A DNA stretch of 44,509 nt from Myxococcales bacterium (GTDB lineage: Bacteria; Myxococcota_A; Polyangia; Polyangiales; JAFGIB01). Made by a program: the position numbers and the translations under genes. The stretch is taken from the NCBI GenBank assembly GCA_028817855.1, contig JAPPOT010000104.1, positions 1 through 44,509 of the forward strand, in the 5' to 3' direction. Positions within the stretch are counted from its first letter, which is position 1. Every line of letters begins with the position of its first letter. Shown here in pieces: positions 1-7,564 of this stretch. The notes under the pieces were generated by a model. That model saw only the letters and a program-made list of their open reading frames with translations. It was not told the origin of the DNA and searched no databases.

Positions 1-843
1 GCGCCGGCCGCGCACCACCCAGCCAGTGATGTCGCCGCCGAGCTCGGCCGAGCCCTGCAGGCTCGGGCTCGCCCCGCCGCTCCAGACCTGCACGTCGCCG
101 CCCGTCAGGGCGACGTAGATCGCGCCGCCACCGGCCGCGATGCGCACCGGGCTGCCGTCGATGGCCACCGCGGCCTCGGCGATCAGGGAGATGGTGTCGT
201 TCGCGCCGAAGCGGATCTCGACCGGAAGCAGCTGGCTCTGGCCGAGCAGGAAGAGCCGCAGGCCGATGCGCACGATGCCGCGGATCGAGTCGGCGTCGGC
301 GCCCGGATCGGGGATGAGCGCCTGGGCTGCCATCACGGGCGCGGTGACGTCGGCCACGCGGTAGGCGCGCAGGTCGCCGCTGACGGTAATGATGAAGAGG
401 ATCGCGCGCTGGGAGTCGTAGGCCACGCCGATGGCGCGACCGGTCGTGTCCAGCTTCGAGTGAACCCCGGGTTCGGCGGGATCCGAGAGATCGAGGATCG
501 ACACCCCGCTCTCGGTGTGGAGGCCGAGCGCCAGGTCGGAGACGTGCACGACCTCGCCCAGGTCCGCGTCCAGCTCCAGGCTGCCGGCCTCGACGGCCTC
601 GGGCGCGTCGAGCAGCGGGTCGATCGACATGTCGTCGCCATCGCCGTCGCCATCGCCGCTGGTGTCGCCGTCACCGTCGCCGGTGGCGTCACCGTCGCCA
701 TCGCCGTCACCGACGGAGCCATCCGCTCCGCCGTCCCCCATGTCCATGTCGTCGGTGCTGGAGTCGTCACCGCAGCCTGGGACGATCGCAGTCAGGAAAC
801 TCGCGAAAACCGCGAGAGATAGAGCTCTAAAGAAAGCGCGCAT
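1..843 (-). CDS. Lipoprotein with Gly-Asp linker and LVIVD-like propeller (C-terminus cut by window edge)
   Basis: The reading frame is open for 281 codons from the ATG at 843 to the window edge, so the C-terminus is missing. A strong ribosome site (GGAGGGG) lies 6 bases before the start. Residues 1-28 form a signal peptide ending in the lipobox IVPGC, so this is a lipoprotein. Residues 29-75 are a low-complexity Asp/Gly/Ser linker built from GDGD units. After it come β-rich stretches such as GVSILDLSDPAEP and GDLRAYRVADVTAP, which resemble LVIVD-type β-propeller repeats found in surface proteins. I infer an outer-surface binding or scaffold protein; no catalytic motif is visible. The linker DNA is a run of near-identical 6-base units and could change length by slippage. 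Confidence 0.85.
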   Translation of the reverse strand, partial: MRAFFRALSLAVFASFLTAIVPGCGDDSSTDDMDMGDGGADGSVGDGDGDGDATGDGDGDTSGDGDGDGDDMSIDPLLDAPEAVEAGSLELDADLGEVVHVSDLALGLHTESGVSILDLSDPAEPGVHSKLDTTGRAIGVAYDSQRAILFIITVSGDLRAYRVADVTAPVMAAQALIPDPGADADSIRGIVRIGLRLFLLGQSQLLPVEIRFGANDTISLIAEAAVAIDGSPVRIAAGGGAIYVALTGGDVQVWSGGASPSLQGSAELGGDITGWVVRGRR

Positions 844-972
844 GGAAAGCCCCTCCGAATTGGCTAGACAGGATCTAGGCCGTTGGCGGGGGCGCTGTCG
901 TGAGAACCTGTACTCAACCCGGCGGATAAACTCGTGATTCGTCCGCGGGAAGTGGCTACACGGTGCGCGAGA

Positions 973-1146
973 TCACATCTGCGGGCTCACGTCGATGCGC
1001 GCGACCTGGTCTTCCCCGGTGAAGGTGAAGGCCATGGTCAGCCCCTTGATCGCGATCGGGATGGGTAGCTCGGGCGGCAGTGTGGCGGTGACGCTCACCT
1101 TGTCTCCATCCTGTGTGGGCTCACCCCAGCTGACCTTGTCCATCAT
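973..1146 (-). CDS. Small hypothetical protein, possibly a SnoaL-like C-terminal fragment
   Basis: A 57-codon frame starts at tandem ATG codons 8 bases after the stop of the LLM oxidoreductase gene on the same strand. The peptide (MMDKVSWGEPTQDGDKV…ending IDVSPQM) has alternating β-strand character and resembles the last strands of SnoaL/NTF2-like domains. There is no clear Shine-Dalgarno sequence, but termination-reinitiation after the upstream gene is possible. Third codon positions are G/C-rich like the neighbours. It may be a real small gene in the oxidoreductase operon or the remnant of a longer SnoaL-like gene. Function unknown. Confidence 0.45.
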   Translation of the reverse strand: MMDKVSWGEPTQDGDKVSVTATLPPELPIPIAIKGLTMAFTFTGEDQVARIDVSPQM

Positions 1147-1154
1147 GGCCGCGG

Positions 1155-2147
1155 CTAGCCGATGAGCTTTTCGTAGATGGCCGCGCGCTTTTCTTCGTCG
1201 CGCTCGGCCACGTTCACCGAGTGCGTCGTGAAGCCGGCGGCGTCGGCCGCCTCCAGCGCGGCGACGCAGGTGTCCACATCGCCGGCCGTGCCCATCTCGT
1301 CCACGAGGGCCTCGGGTACCGCCGCGGCACCCGCCGCAGAGCCGCCCTCATCCCAGGCCGCGCGCACCGCGTCGGCCTCCTTCTCGTAGCCCATGCGCAC
1401 GAAGTGCTCGTAGTAGAAGTCCCCCATGCGCGCGATGTAGAAGGCCGCCGTACCGCGGCGCATGCCGGCGGCGCGCGCGGGCTTGTCGGTCACGGTGACT
1501 CCGCTCGGGCAGCGGATCTCGAAGCCCGTCGGATCGCGCCCGGCCTCGCGGATGGCCGCGTGCATCGCGCCCACCTGGTCCCGCCACTGGCTGTGCGGAA
1601 AGAAGATCGGCATCCAGCCGTCGGCGATGGCGGCGGTCTGCTTGACCGACTTGGGCGTGATCGAGGCGATCCAGATCGGGATGTGGTCGCGTACCGGGTC
1701 GAAGCGCAGCGTGAAGCCGCGCTCGAGCTTGAAGATCTTGCCGTCGTAGAGCAGCTTCTCGCCGCGCATCAGCGTGTTGATGATCTCGACGTACTCGCGG
1801 ATGCGCGTGAAGGGCTTGTCGAACCTGACCCCGTGGAAATGCTCGATCACCCGGTGGCCCGACGTGCCGAGCCCGATGATCATGCGACCCCCGGAGAGGG
1901 TGTCGAGCGTGCCGAAGTGCTGGGCGAGGGCCGCCGGGCTGCGCGAATAGATGTTGACGATCGAGGTGCCCAGCTTGATGCGCTTGGTCTCGTGGGCCAG
2001 CACGCTGAGCAGCGTGAAGGCGTCGTAGCCCCAGGTCTCCGCCACGAAGAGGGAGTCCACCCCCGCCTCGTCAGCCACCTTGGCCTGACGGATGACGCTC
2101 TCGATGTTGTCACCCCGAAACCCGACTCCAATAGAGATCTTCCGCAT
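1155..2147 (-). CDS. LLM-class (luciferase-like) F420- or FMN-dependent oxidoreductase
   Basis: This 330-residue protein has the bacterial-luciferase-like TIM-barrel fold. The N-terminus (ISIGVGFRGD) is strand β1, followed by EAGVDSLFVAETWGYDAFTLL, a family-typical segment, then KLGTSIVNIYSRSP and GGRMIIGLGTSG in the usual order, and IPIWIASITPKSV further on. This layout fits the F420-dependent methylene-H4MPT-reductase/glucose-6-phosphate-dehydrogenase-like branch, common in actinobacteria and also found in myxobacteria. Substrate unknown. The ATG at 2147 is chosen because GGAGG lies 7 bases before it and because the domain begins immediately; the frame stays open far upstream without coding character. 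It is transcribed divergently from the sulfatase gene. Confidence 0.88.
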   Translation of the reverse strand: MRKISIGVGFRGDNIESVIRQAKVADEAGVDSLFVAETWGYDAFTLLSVLAHETKRIKLGTSIVNIYSRSPAALAQHFGTLDTLSGGRMIIGLGTSGHRVIEHFHGVRFDKPFTRIREYVEIINTLMRGEKLLYDGKIFKLERGFTLRFDPVRDHIPIWIASITPKSVKQTAAIADGWMPIFFPHSQWRDQVGAMHAAIREAGRDPTGFEIRCPSGVTVTDKPARAAGMRRGTAAFYIARMGDFYYEHFVRMGYEKEADAVRAAWDEGGSAAGAAAVPEALVDEMGTAGDVDTCVAALEAADAAGFTTHSVNVAERDEEKRAAIYEKLIG

Positions 2148-2471
2148 CGCCGCCTCCAGGGGCCGTATCCTAGACGGGCCGCGCCCGTGGTTCGAGTGGG
2201 GTCGACGCGAGGCAGGCATTGCCAATCGTGTGGCGTCGCCGGCGGCGGACGGCGCGACGGACCCGGGTGGCAGGGCACGCAACAGGGCAGCGGTAGAGGA
2301 CCGCGATGACAGACGAGCGGGCTGAACGCCCAGTTCACCAGCGCGTGCACAAGCTCGAGGGCAAGCCGACCGGGGGCTCGCTGTAAGCCTGTGTGCGGTC
2401 GCTCTGTTGCACGATCGCGACGCCTCGCCCAGGCAAGCCCCTGAGCTGCGCCAGCTGGTACGCTGGGCTCC
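2148..2471. other. Divergent intergenic region between oxidoreductase and sulfatase genes
   Basis: About 324 bases with no supported gene. It must hold the promoters of both flanking genes. At its right edge TACGCT (2459-2464) lies 7 bases before the sulfatase GTG, a position that would give a leaderless transcript. I see no clear hairpin or repeat. Confidence 0.5.
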
Positions 2472-4007
2472 GTGGGCCGCAAGATCCTCTTCATCACCAC
2501 CGACCAGATGCGCTACGACGCGCTGGGCTGCAACGGTGGCCACGTGGCCCGCACGCCAAACGTGGACGCTCTCGCCACGGCCGGGATTCGCTACGAGCGC
2601 GCCCACGGCCAGAGCGTGGTCTGCATGCCGGCGCGCTCCTCGATGATCACGGGGCAGCACGTGAGCACCCACGGCGTGTGGATGAACGGTGTGCCGCTGC
2701 CCGCCGATGCGCCGAGCGTGGCGCGCCACCTTCAAGAACACGCCGGCTATCGCACCGCCCTGATCGGCAAGGCCCACTTCGAGCCCCACCTCGATCCGAA
2801 CCGCGAGTTCTACGAAAACCAGATGGTGCGGCGTGGCGAGCACGGCCCCCATCGCGGCTTCGACTACATGGAGCTGGCGACGCACTCGGCCCACGGGCTG
2901 CATTACGGGCAGTGGCTGCGGGCCGAGCATCCCGGCTCCCATGCCGGGTTCTACGAGAACCTGCAGTCGGACCTGCGCATGAACGACGCGGTGGGCGGCG
3001 ACACCGGCGCCATCCAGGTCTGCCACAACCCGATCGCGCGCGAGCACTACCACACCGACTGGGTCGCGGACCGCACCATCGCCTACCTGGACTCGCTCGA
3101 GCCGGACGACGACTTCTTCGTTTGGATGAGCTTTCCGGATCCGCACCACCCATGGGATCCACCCGCCTCCGAGCGCGGTCGGGTGCAGTGGCGCGAGCTG
3201 GACGCACCGGCCGGGTACCCGGGCAGCCGTGAAGCTTGCGAGCGCATCTTGGCGAACAAGCCGCGCCAGTACCTGGACTACTTCACCGGCCGCAACGTCA
3301 GCAACATGGAAGCCCCGGCGCGCTTTGCGCCCGCGAGCCTGGGTGTCGACCAGCTACGCGAGATCGAAGCGCTGGTGCACATCGAAAACGAGCTGATCGA
3401 CGATGCCTGCGGCCGCGTGCTCGGCCACATCGCGGAGCGTGGGTGGGCCGAGGACACCGACGTGCTCTTCACCACCGACCACGGTGAGCTCCAGGGCGAC
3501 CTGGGCCTGCTCTTCAAGGGGCCGTACCACGTCGACGCCCTCATGCGGCTGCCCCTGGTCTGGCGCCCTGCGCCGCGCGTGGCGCAGGCGCCGGCCGTCG
3601 TCCGCGCGCCGGTGGGTCAGATCGACCTGGCGCCGACCTTCTGCGAGATCGCAGACGTGCCGGCGCCTGACTGGATGGAGGGCCGCGCACTGCCGCGGGA
3701 CAGCGCCGAGGCGCAGACCCAGGGGCGACGTCGCACCTTCACCCAATGGGACAGCGACTTCGGCGGCGACCGGATGCACCTGCGCACGATCTACCGCGAC
3801 GGCTGGGTCTGCACCCGCTACCTGCCCGGCACGGTGCACGACGGCAGCGAGGGCGAGCTCTACGCGCTCGGCGACGACCCGCTGCAGCACCGCAACCTCT
3901 GGGACGAGCCGGCGCACCGCGCCACGCGCGACGCGCTGGTCGAGGAGCTGCAGCAGCACGGCCCGCCGGAGCCGACCACACGCCGACCGCCGGTCGCGAA
4001 CGTGTAG
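2472..4007 (+). CDS. Type I (formylglycine-dependent) sulfatase
   Basis: A 511-residue alkaline-phosphatase-superfamily sulfatase. The N-terminus (RKILFITTDQMRYDALGC) carries the first metal-binding Asp at residue 11. Cys51 lies in the motif CMPARSSMITGQ, the C-x-P-x-R sequence recognised by formylglycine-generating enzyme, so activity needs Cys-to-formylglycine conversion. A later FTTDHGELQGD segment supplies the second Asp-His metal site, and FKGPYHVDALMRLPLVW continues the family pattern. No signal peptide is visible, so it may act in the cytoplasm; an anaerobic or FGE-type maturase is not in this window. Likely action: hydrolysis of sulfate esters, substrate unknown. The start is GTG, without a Shine-Dalgarno, with TACGCT 7 bases upstream. 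It converges on the next gene with a 12-base gap. Confidence 0.93.
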   Translation: MGRKILFITTDQMRYDALGCNGGHVARTPNVDALATAGIRYERAHGQSVVCMPARSSMITGQHVSTHGVWMNGVPLPADAPSVARHLQEHAGYRTALIGKAHFEPHLDPNREFYENQMVRRGEHGPHRGFDYMELATHSAHGLHYGQWLRAEHPGSHAGFYENLQSDLRMNDAVGGDTGAIQVCHNPIAREHYHTDWVADRTIAYLDSLEPDDDFFVWMSFPDPHHPWDPPASERGRVQWRELDAPAGYPGSREACERILANKPRQYLDYFTGRNVSNMEAPARFAPASLGVDQLREIEALVHIENELIDDACGRVLGHIAERGWAEDTDVLFTTDHGELQGDLGLLFKGPYHVDALMRLPLVWRPAPRVAQAPAVVRAPVGQIDLAPTFCEIADVPAPDWMEGRALPRDSAEAQTQGRRRTFTQWDSDFGGDRMHLRTIYRDGWVCTRYLPGTVHDGSEGELYALGDDPLQHRNLWDEPAHRATRDALVEELQQHGPPEPTTRRPPVANV

Positions 4008-4019
4008 CGGATCGGGGCG

Positions 4020-4685
4020 CTACATGCCGGCGTCGGGCGCGTCCATCGTGCCACCGTCGGGCGCACCCATCGTGCCACCGTCGGGTGCCGCGCCGAGCCC
4101 GCTTCCGTCGCAGGGCGGCGGCGACGCGGGCAGCGTGATGAATTGGCTCTCGGTGATGCACTGACTGGTGATCGACGAGATCACCCCGCACACGCCCGTC
4201 TCCATGCAACAGCCGGGCAAGAGGGTACCCATGCCGGCGTCGAACTCCGGGCACAGGGGATCGGGCTCGGCCGGCGGCGGCGGCACCTCGCACACGCTAT
4301 CGGGCATGGCCAAGTCGGCGCTGCGCGATCCGCAGGCCTCGGCCCCGGTCTCGTCCAGCGCGCAGCACGGCACGACGCACAGGGCTGCCGTCAGCTGGTT
4401 CTGGGGCTCGCACGTCACACCGCCGCAGGTCGCGGTCACCGGAACGTTCGGATCGCAGTCCGGCAACAGCATGTCGACGATGTCCATGATCTGCTGCGGG
4501 TCGATCATGCCCATCTGACCGGCGGTGCCCGTCATGCCAGTCGCCGCCGGGTCTGCGGCGGGATTGGCGCCCGGTGCAGGCATCGCCATCTGGGCGCCCT
4601 CCATCGACCCGTCTCCACCGTCGTCGCTGCTGCAGGCCACCGCCAGCACCATGGCGGGCCCAACCATCATCACTCGTAACTGCAT
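4020..4685 (-). CDS. Cys-rich lipoprotein with C-terminal APDGGTM-type repeat
   Basis: A 221-residue lipoprotein starting at an ATG with GAGGAGG 6 bases upstream. Signal peptide residues 1-17 end in the lipobox LAVAC. A Met/Ala/Gly/Pro-rich linker follows, then a segment with about 14 cysteines (for example LLPDCDPNVPVTATCGG, CVVPCCALDE, GCCMETGVCG), which suggests a disulfide-stabilised extracellular module. The C-terminus ends in short repeats (APDGGTM, APDGGTM, APDAGM) encoded by a near-perfect 21-base tandem repeat at about 4035-4085. No enzyme motif is visible. Similar Cys-rich surface lipoproteins are typical of myxobacteria; function unknown. Confidence 0.85.
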   Translation of the reverse strand: MQLRVMMVGPAMVLAVACSSDDGGDGSMEGAQMAMPAPGANPAADPAATGMTGTAGQMGMIDPQQIMDIVDMLLPDCDPNVPVTATCGGVTCEPQNQLTAALCVVPCCALDETGAEACGSRSADLAMPDSVCEVPPPPAEPDPLCPEFDAGMGTLLPGCCMETGVCGVISSITSQCITESQFITLPASPPPCDGSGLGAAPDGGTMGAPDGGTMDAPDAGM

Positions 4686-5017
4686 GTCGTCCTCCTCACC
4701 ACTTCCACCGCGATCCCGCGTAGTTGAAGGGCCATGCAGCTGGCAATCGCCGTTCGAGACAACTTCGCGGCACCGCGTCCCCCTCGGCTAAATGCGTCGC
4801 CAGCGCCCGCGCGGCGGCGCCTTTTTGAACCATTTCGGACGTCCCCAAATAGCGCCATGCGGCGAATTCATGCCACAATTCTGTATCCCTGGCCGATCCC
4901 CTGATACCGACACCCTTGACTGTCGCGGTCGCTCCACCTAGGAGTACCCGGCCCCCTTGCATATAAGGCCGGGCGGGGACCCCGGAGGGGACCCGACCCG
5001 ATACGAGGATGGAGAGC
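4686..5017. promoter_or_regulatory. Divergent intergenic region upstream of the acyl-CoA dehydrogenase operon
   Basis: About 332 bases without a gene, between the Cys-rich lipoprotein and the first acyl-CoA dehydrogenase. Candidate promoter parts on the plus strand are TTGACT (4916-4921) and TATAAG (4962-4967), but their spacing (40 bases) does not fit a single promoter, so I assign neither firmly. GGAG at 5011-5014 is the ribosome site for the start at 5018. Confidence 0.35.
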
Positions 5018-6124
5018 ATGTCCGAGCAGCAAGAACCCCTTTTCGACCTGACGCTGACCGAGGATCAACAGCTGATGCGCGAGACCGTCAGCCGCTTCGC
5101 CACCAGCGAGATGCGTGAGAAATCCCGCGCCGCGGACGAAGCCGGCGAGGCCCCGGAGGGCTTCTACGAGCGCGCGCTGGAGCTCGGCTTCAACATGGTT
5201 CAGATCCCCGAGGATCTGGGCGGCATGGGCGCCGAGCGCTCCCCCATCAGCAACATGCTGCTGGCCGAGGACCTCGCCGTCGGTGACATGTCCCTCGCAA
5301 TTGGCGCCCTCTCGGCGCTGAGCTTCGTCAACACGGTGCTCGACCAGGGCAGCGAGGCGCAGAAGAAGAAGTGGTTGCCCCGCTTCGCCGAGGAGGACGT
5401 CCACCAGGCCACCATCGCGATGATGGAGCCCCAGGCCCGCTTCGACTCCACCGATCTAAAGACCACCGCCAAGAAGGACGGCGACGGCTACGTGATCGAC
5501 GGCGTCAAGGCGATGGTGCCCGTGGCGGCCTCGAGCGAGGTGATGCTGGTCGTGGCCACGCTGGACGGCGAGCCCGCGGCCTTCTTCGTCGAGGCGGGCG
5601 CAAGCGGCCTCGCGATCGAGAAGCAGGACCACATGGGCCTGCGCCCGCTGGAGCTGTGCACGGTGAAGCTCGAGGGCGTGAAGGTCGGCGCGGACGCCAA
5701 GCTCGGCGAGAAGCTCGACCTGGTGCGCATGCTCGACCTGGGCAAGATCGGCATCTCGGCCCTGGCGGTCGGCACCTGCCAGGCGGTGCTCGACTACGTC
5801 AAGGAGTACTGCAACGAGCGCGTCGCCTTCGGCGAGCCGATCACCTACCGCCAGTCGGTGGCCTTCATGATCGCCGACATCGCCATCGAGCTCGAGGGCA
5901 TGCGCCTGCTCACCTACCGCGCGGCCGCCCGCGCCGAGCAGGGCCTCGACTTCCACGAGCACGCCTACCGCGCCCACCTGCAGGCCGCGGAGAAGGGCAT
6001 GAAGATCGGCACCGACGGCGTCCAGCTGCTCGGTGGCCACGGCTTCATCCGCGAGCACATGGTCGAGCTCTGGTACCGCAACCTCCGCGCGATCGGCATC
6101 CTCTCCGGTTGCGTCACCGTCTAA
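5018..6124 (+). CDS. Acyl-CoA dehydrogenase-like subunit lacking the C-terminal catalytic Glu
   Basis: A 368-residue member of the acyl-CoA dehydrogenase fold, with the N-terminal helical part (LTEDQQLMRETVSRFA…LGFNMVQIPEDLGGMG), middle β-domain and C-terminal helices (YRQSVAFMIADIAIELEGMR, LLGGHGFIREHMVELWYRNL). Where active enzymes have an (Y/F)EGT segment carrying the catalytic base, this protein ends with AIGILSGCVTV, so that Glu is absent. The middle-domain S/T-G-S motif is also not conserved. This resembles the partner subunits of mycobacterial α2β2 dehydrogenases such as FadE26-FadE27, where the active site is shared. The gene lies 37 bases before a second, complete-looking dehydrogenase, so a heteromeric enzyme is likely. 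The ATG at 5018 is preferred over 5009 because of its GGAG spacing. Confidence 0.85.
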   Translation: MSEQQEPLFDLTLTEDQQLMRETVSRFATSEMREKSRAADEAGEAPEGFYERALELGFNMVQIPEDLGGMGAERSPISNMLLAEDLAVGDMSLAIGALSALSFVNTVLDQGSEAQKKKWLPRFAEEDVHQATIAMMEPQARFDSTDLKTTAKKDGDGYVIDGVKAMVPVAASSEVMLVVATLDGEPAAFFVEAGASGLAIEKQDHMGLRPLELCTVKLEGVKVGADAKLGEKLDLVRMLDLGKIGISALAVGTCQAVLDYVKEYCNERVAFGEPITYRQSVAFMIADIAIELEGMRLLTYRAAARAEQGLDFHEHAYRAHLQAAEKGMKIGTDGVQLLGGHGFIREHMVELWYRNLRAIGILSGCVTV

Positions 6125-6161
6125 CCCTGCCCGTCGTCATCGAGATTCAAGAGGTAAAGCC

Positions 6162-7376
6162 ATGATCAATCTGGAACTCCCCCCCAAGCTCGAAGCGGCC
6201 CGGCAGGGCTCCCGCGGACTGGCCGAGCAGCTCTTTCGGCCGATCTCCCGCAAGTACGACAAGCAGGAGCACGACTACCCCGAGGAGCTGCGCGTCCTGG
6301 GCGGTCCGCGCAAGGCCAAGACGGCCGAGCAGATCAAGGAAGAGCAGGCCCTGCGCGAGCTGGCCAAGGCTCAAGAAGCCAAGGACGAGGGCAAGGTCAA
6401 GAACGGCAACAACGTCCAGGGCATCGTCTCGGTCACCGAGATGTGCCGCGGCGACGTGGGCCTGATGCTCTCCGTACCCGGCGTCGGCCTGGGCAACGCC
6501 GCCATCAGCGCGGTCGCGACGCCCGAGCAGAAGGCGCGCTTTGGACATTGCTACGCCTCGATGGCGATCACCGAGCCGAGCACCGGCTCCGACTCGGCCA
6601 ACATCAGCACCACCGCGGTGCTGGACGGCGACGAGTGGGTCATCAACGGCGAGAAGATCTTCATCACCGCCGGCGAGCGCTGCGACCACGTGGTGGTCTG
6701 GGCCACGCTCGACAAGAGCATGGGCAAGGCCGCCATCAAGTCCTTCGTGGTGCCGAGAGACGCGCCCGGCTGCGAGCTGGTGGGCCTCGAGGACAAGCTC
6801 GGCCTGCGCGCCTCCGACACGGCGACCATTCGCTTCGACAACTGCCGCGTGCCCAAGGACAACATCCTGGGCAGCCCCGAGGTCGACGCCAAGAAGGGCT
6901 TCGGCGGGGTCATGCAGACCTTCGACAACACGCGCCCGACCGTGGCCGCGATGGCCCTAGGTGTGGCCCGCGCGTCGCTGGATCTCACCACCGAGATCCT
7001 CAAGAAGGAGGGCGTCAAGGCCGACTACGCCAAGGACATGTGGCACTCGAGCGCGATCGAGGCTGAGCTCTACCGCATGGAGGCCGAGTGGGACGCCGCG
7101 CGGCTGCTCACCATGAAGGCCGCCTTCATGTCGGACAACAAGGAGCCGAACTCGATGGAAGCGAGCATGTGCAAGGCCAAGGCCGGGCGCATGGGCAACT
7201 ACGTGACGCTGCGCTGCGTCGAGCTGTGCCAGGCGATGGGCTACAGCGAGACCGAGCTGCTCGAGAAGTGGGCGCGCGACTCGAAGATCCTCGACATCTT
7301 CGAGGGCACGCAGCAGATCCAGCTGCTGATCGTTGCGCGCCGTCTGCTCGGCCTGTCGTCGGCGCAGCTGAAGTAA
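6162..7376 (+). CDS. Acyl-CoA dehydrogenase with catalytic FEGT motif
   Basis: A 404-residue acyl-CoA dehydrogenase. MAITEPSTGSDSANISTTA is the FAD-binding/substrate signature (xEPxxGSD), WVINGEKIFITAGE is the following conserved strand, and DIFEGTQQIQ near residue 380 supplies the catalytic Glu in the family position. It should oxidise an acyl-CoA to the 2-enoyl-CoA and pass electrons to ETF. An extra charged stretch at residues 45-75 (EEQALRELAKAQEAKDEGK) makes the N-terminal domain longer than usual. GAGG lies 7 bases before the ATG. It is the second gene of the operon that starts at 5018 and ends at the terminator near 7440-7475. Substrate unknown; a branched, steroid or other bulky acyl-CoA is possible by analogy with heteromeric FadE pairs. 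Confidence 0.92.
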   Translation: MINLELPPKLEAARQGSRGLAEQLFRPISRKYDKQEHDYPEELRVLGGPRKAKTAEQIKEEQALRELAKAQEAKDEGKVKNGNNVQGIVSVTEMCRGDVGLMLSVPGVGLGNAAISAVATPEQKARFGHCYASMAITEPSTGSDSANISTTAVLDGDEWVINGEKIFITAGERCDHVVVWATLDKSMGKAAIKSFVVPRDAPGCELVGLEDKLGLRASDTATIRFDNCRVPKDNILGSPEVDAKKGFGGVMQTFDNTRPTVAAMALGVARASLDLTTEILKKEGVKADYAKDMWHSSAIEAELYRMEAEWDAARLLTMKAAFMSDNKEPNSMEASMCKAKAGRMGNYVTLRCVELCQAMGYSETELLEKWARDSKILDIFEGTQQIQLLIVARRLLGLSSAQLK

Positions 7377-7439
7377 GGGCAACGTGGCTGGAGTCGCTAC
7401 AGCGTCACTCCAGTAGCGGGTCCGCCTACAAGGACACAG

Positions 7440-7475
7440 AAGGCCGTTCCCCGAATGACGGGGGACGGCCTTTTG
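7440..7475 (+). terminator. Intrinsic terminator of the acyl-CoA dehydrogenase operon
   Basis: A 13-base stem (7440-7452 with 7460-7472, one G-T pair) closes a 7-base loop and runs into TTTT. It lies 63 bases after the stop of the second dehydrogenase gene. A second, smaller hairpin (CTGGAGT 7388-7394 with ACTCCAG 7407-7413) lies before it and has no T-tract. Confidence 0.85.
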
Positions 7476-7564
7476 TCGTTCACGACGCGCCAGTCTCCAA
7501 TGGTCATGAAGTTTTAATCAAGGGGGTGAGCCTCCGCAGGTGCGCCGCGGTACCATTGAGAGTG

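Noticed and set aside
630-730. Run of GGCGAT/GGCGAC units looked at as a possible CRISPR or tRNA-like repeat
   Set aside because: It is the coding sequence of a Gly-Asp linker; no spacers and no folding typical for RNA genes.
2148-3149. N-terminal extension of the LLM oxidoreductase ORF
   Set aside because: The extra 330 residues have no domain and overlap the sulfatase on the other strand; the domain starts at the ATG at 2147.
7088-7564. N-terminal extension of the DUF1592 ORF
   Set aside because: It runs through the acyl-CoA dehydrogenase gene and the terminator; the lipoprotein signal begins at 7565.
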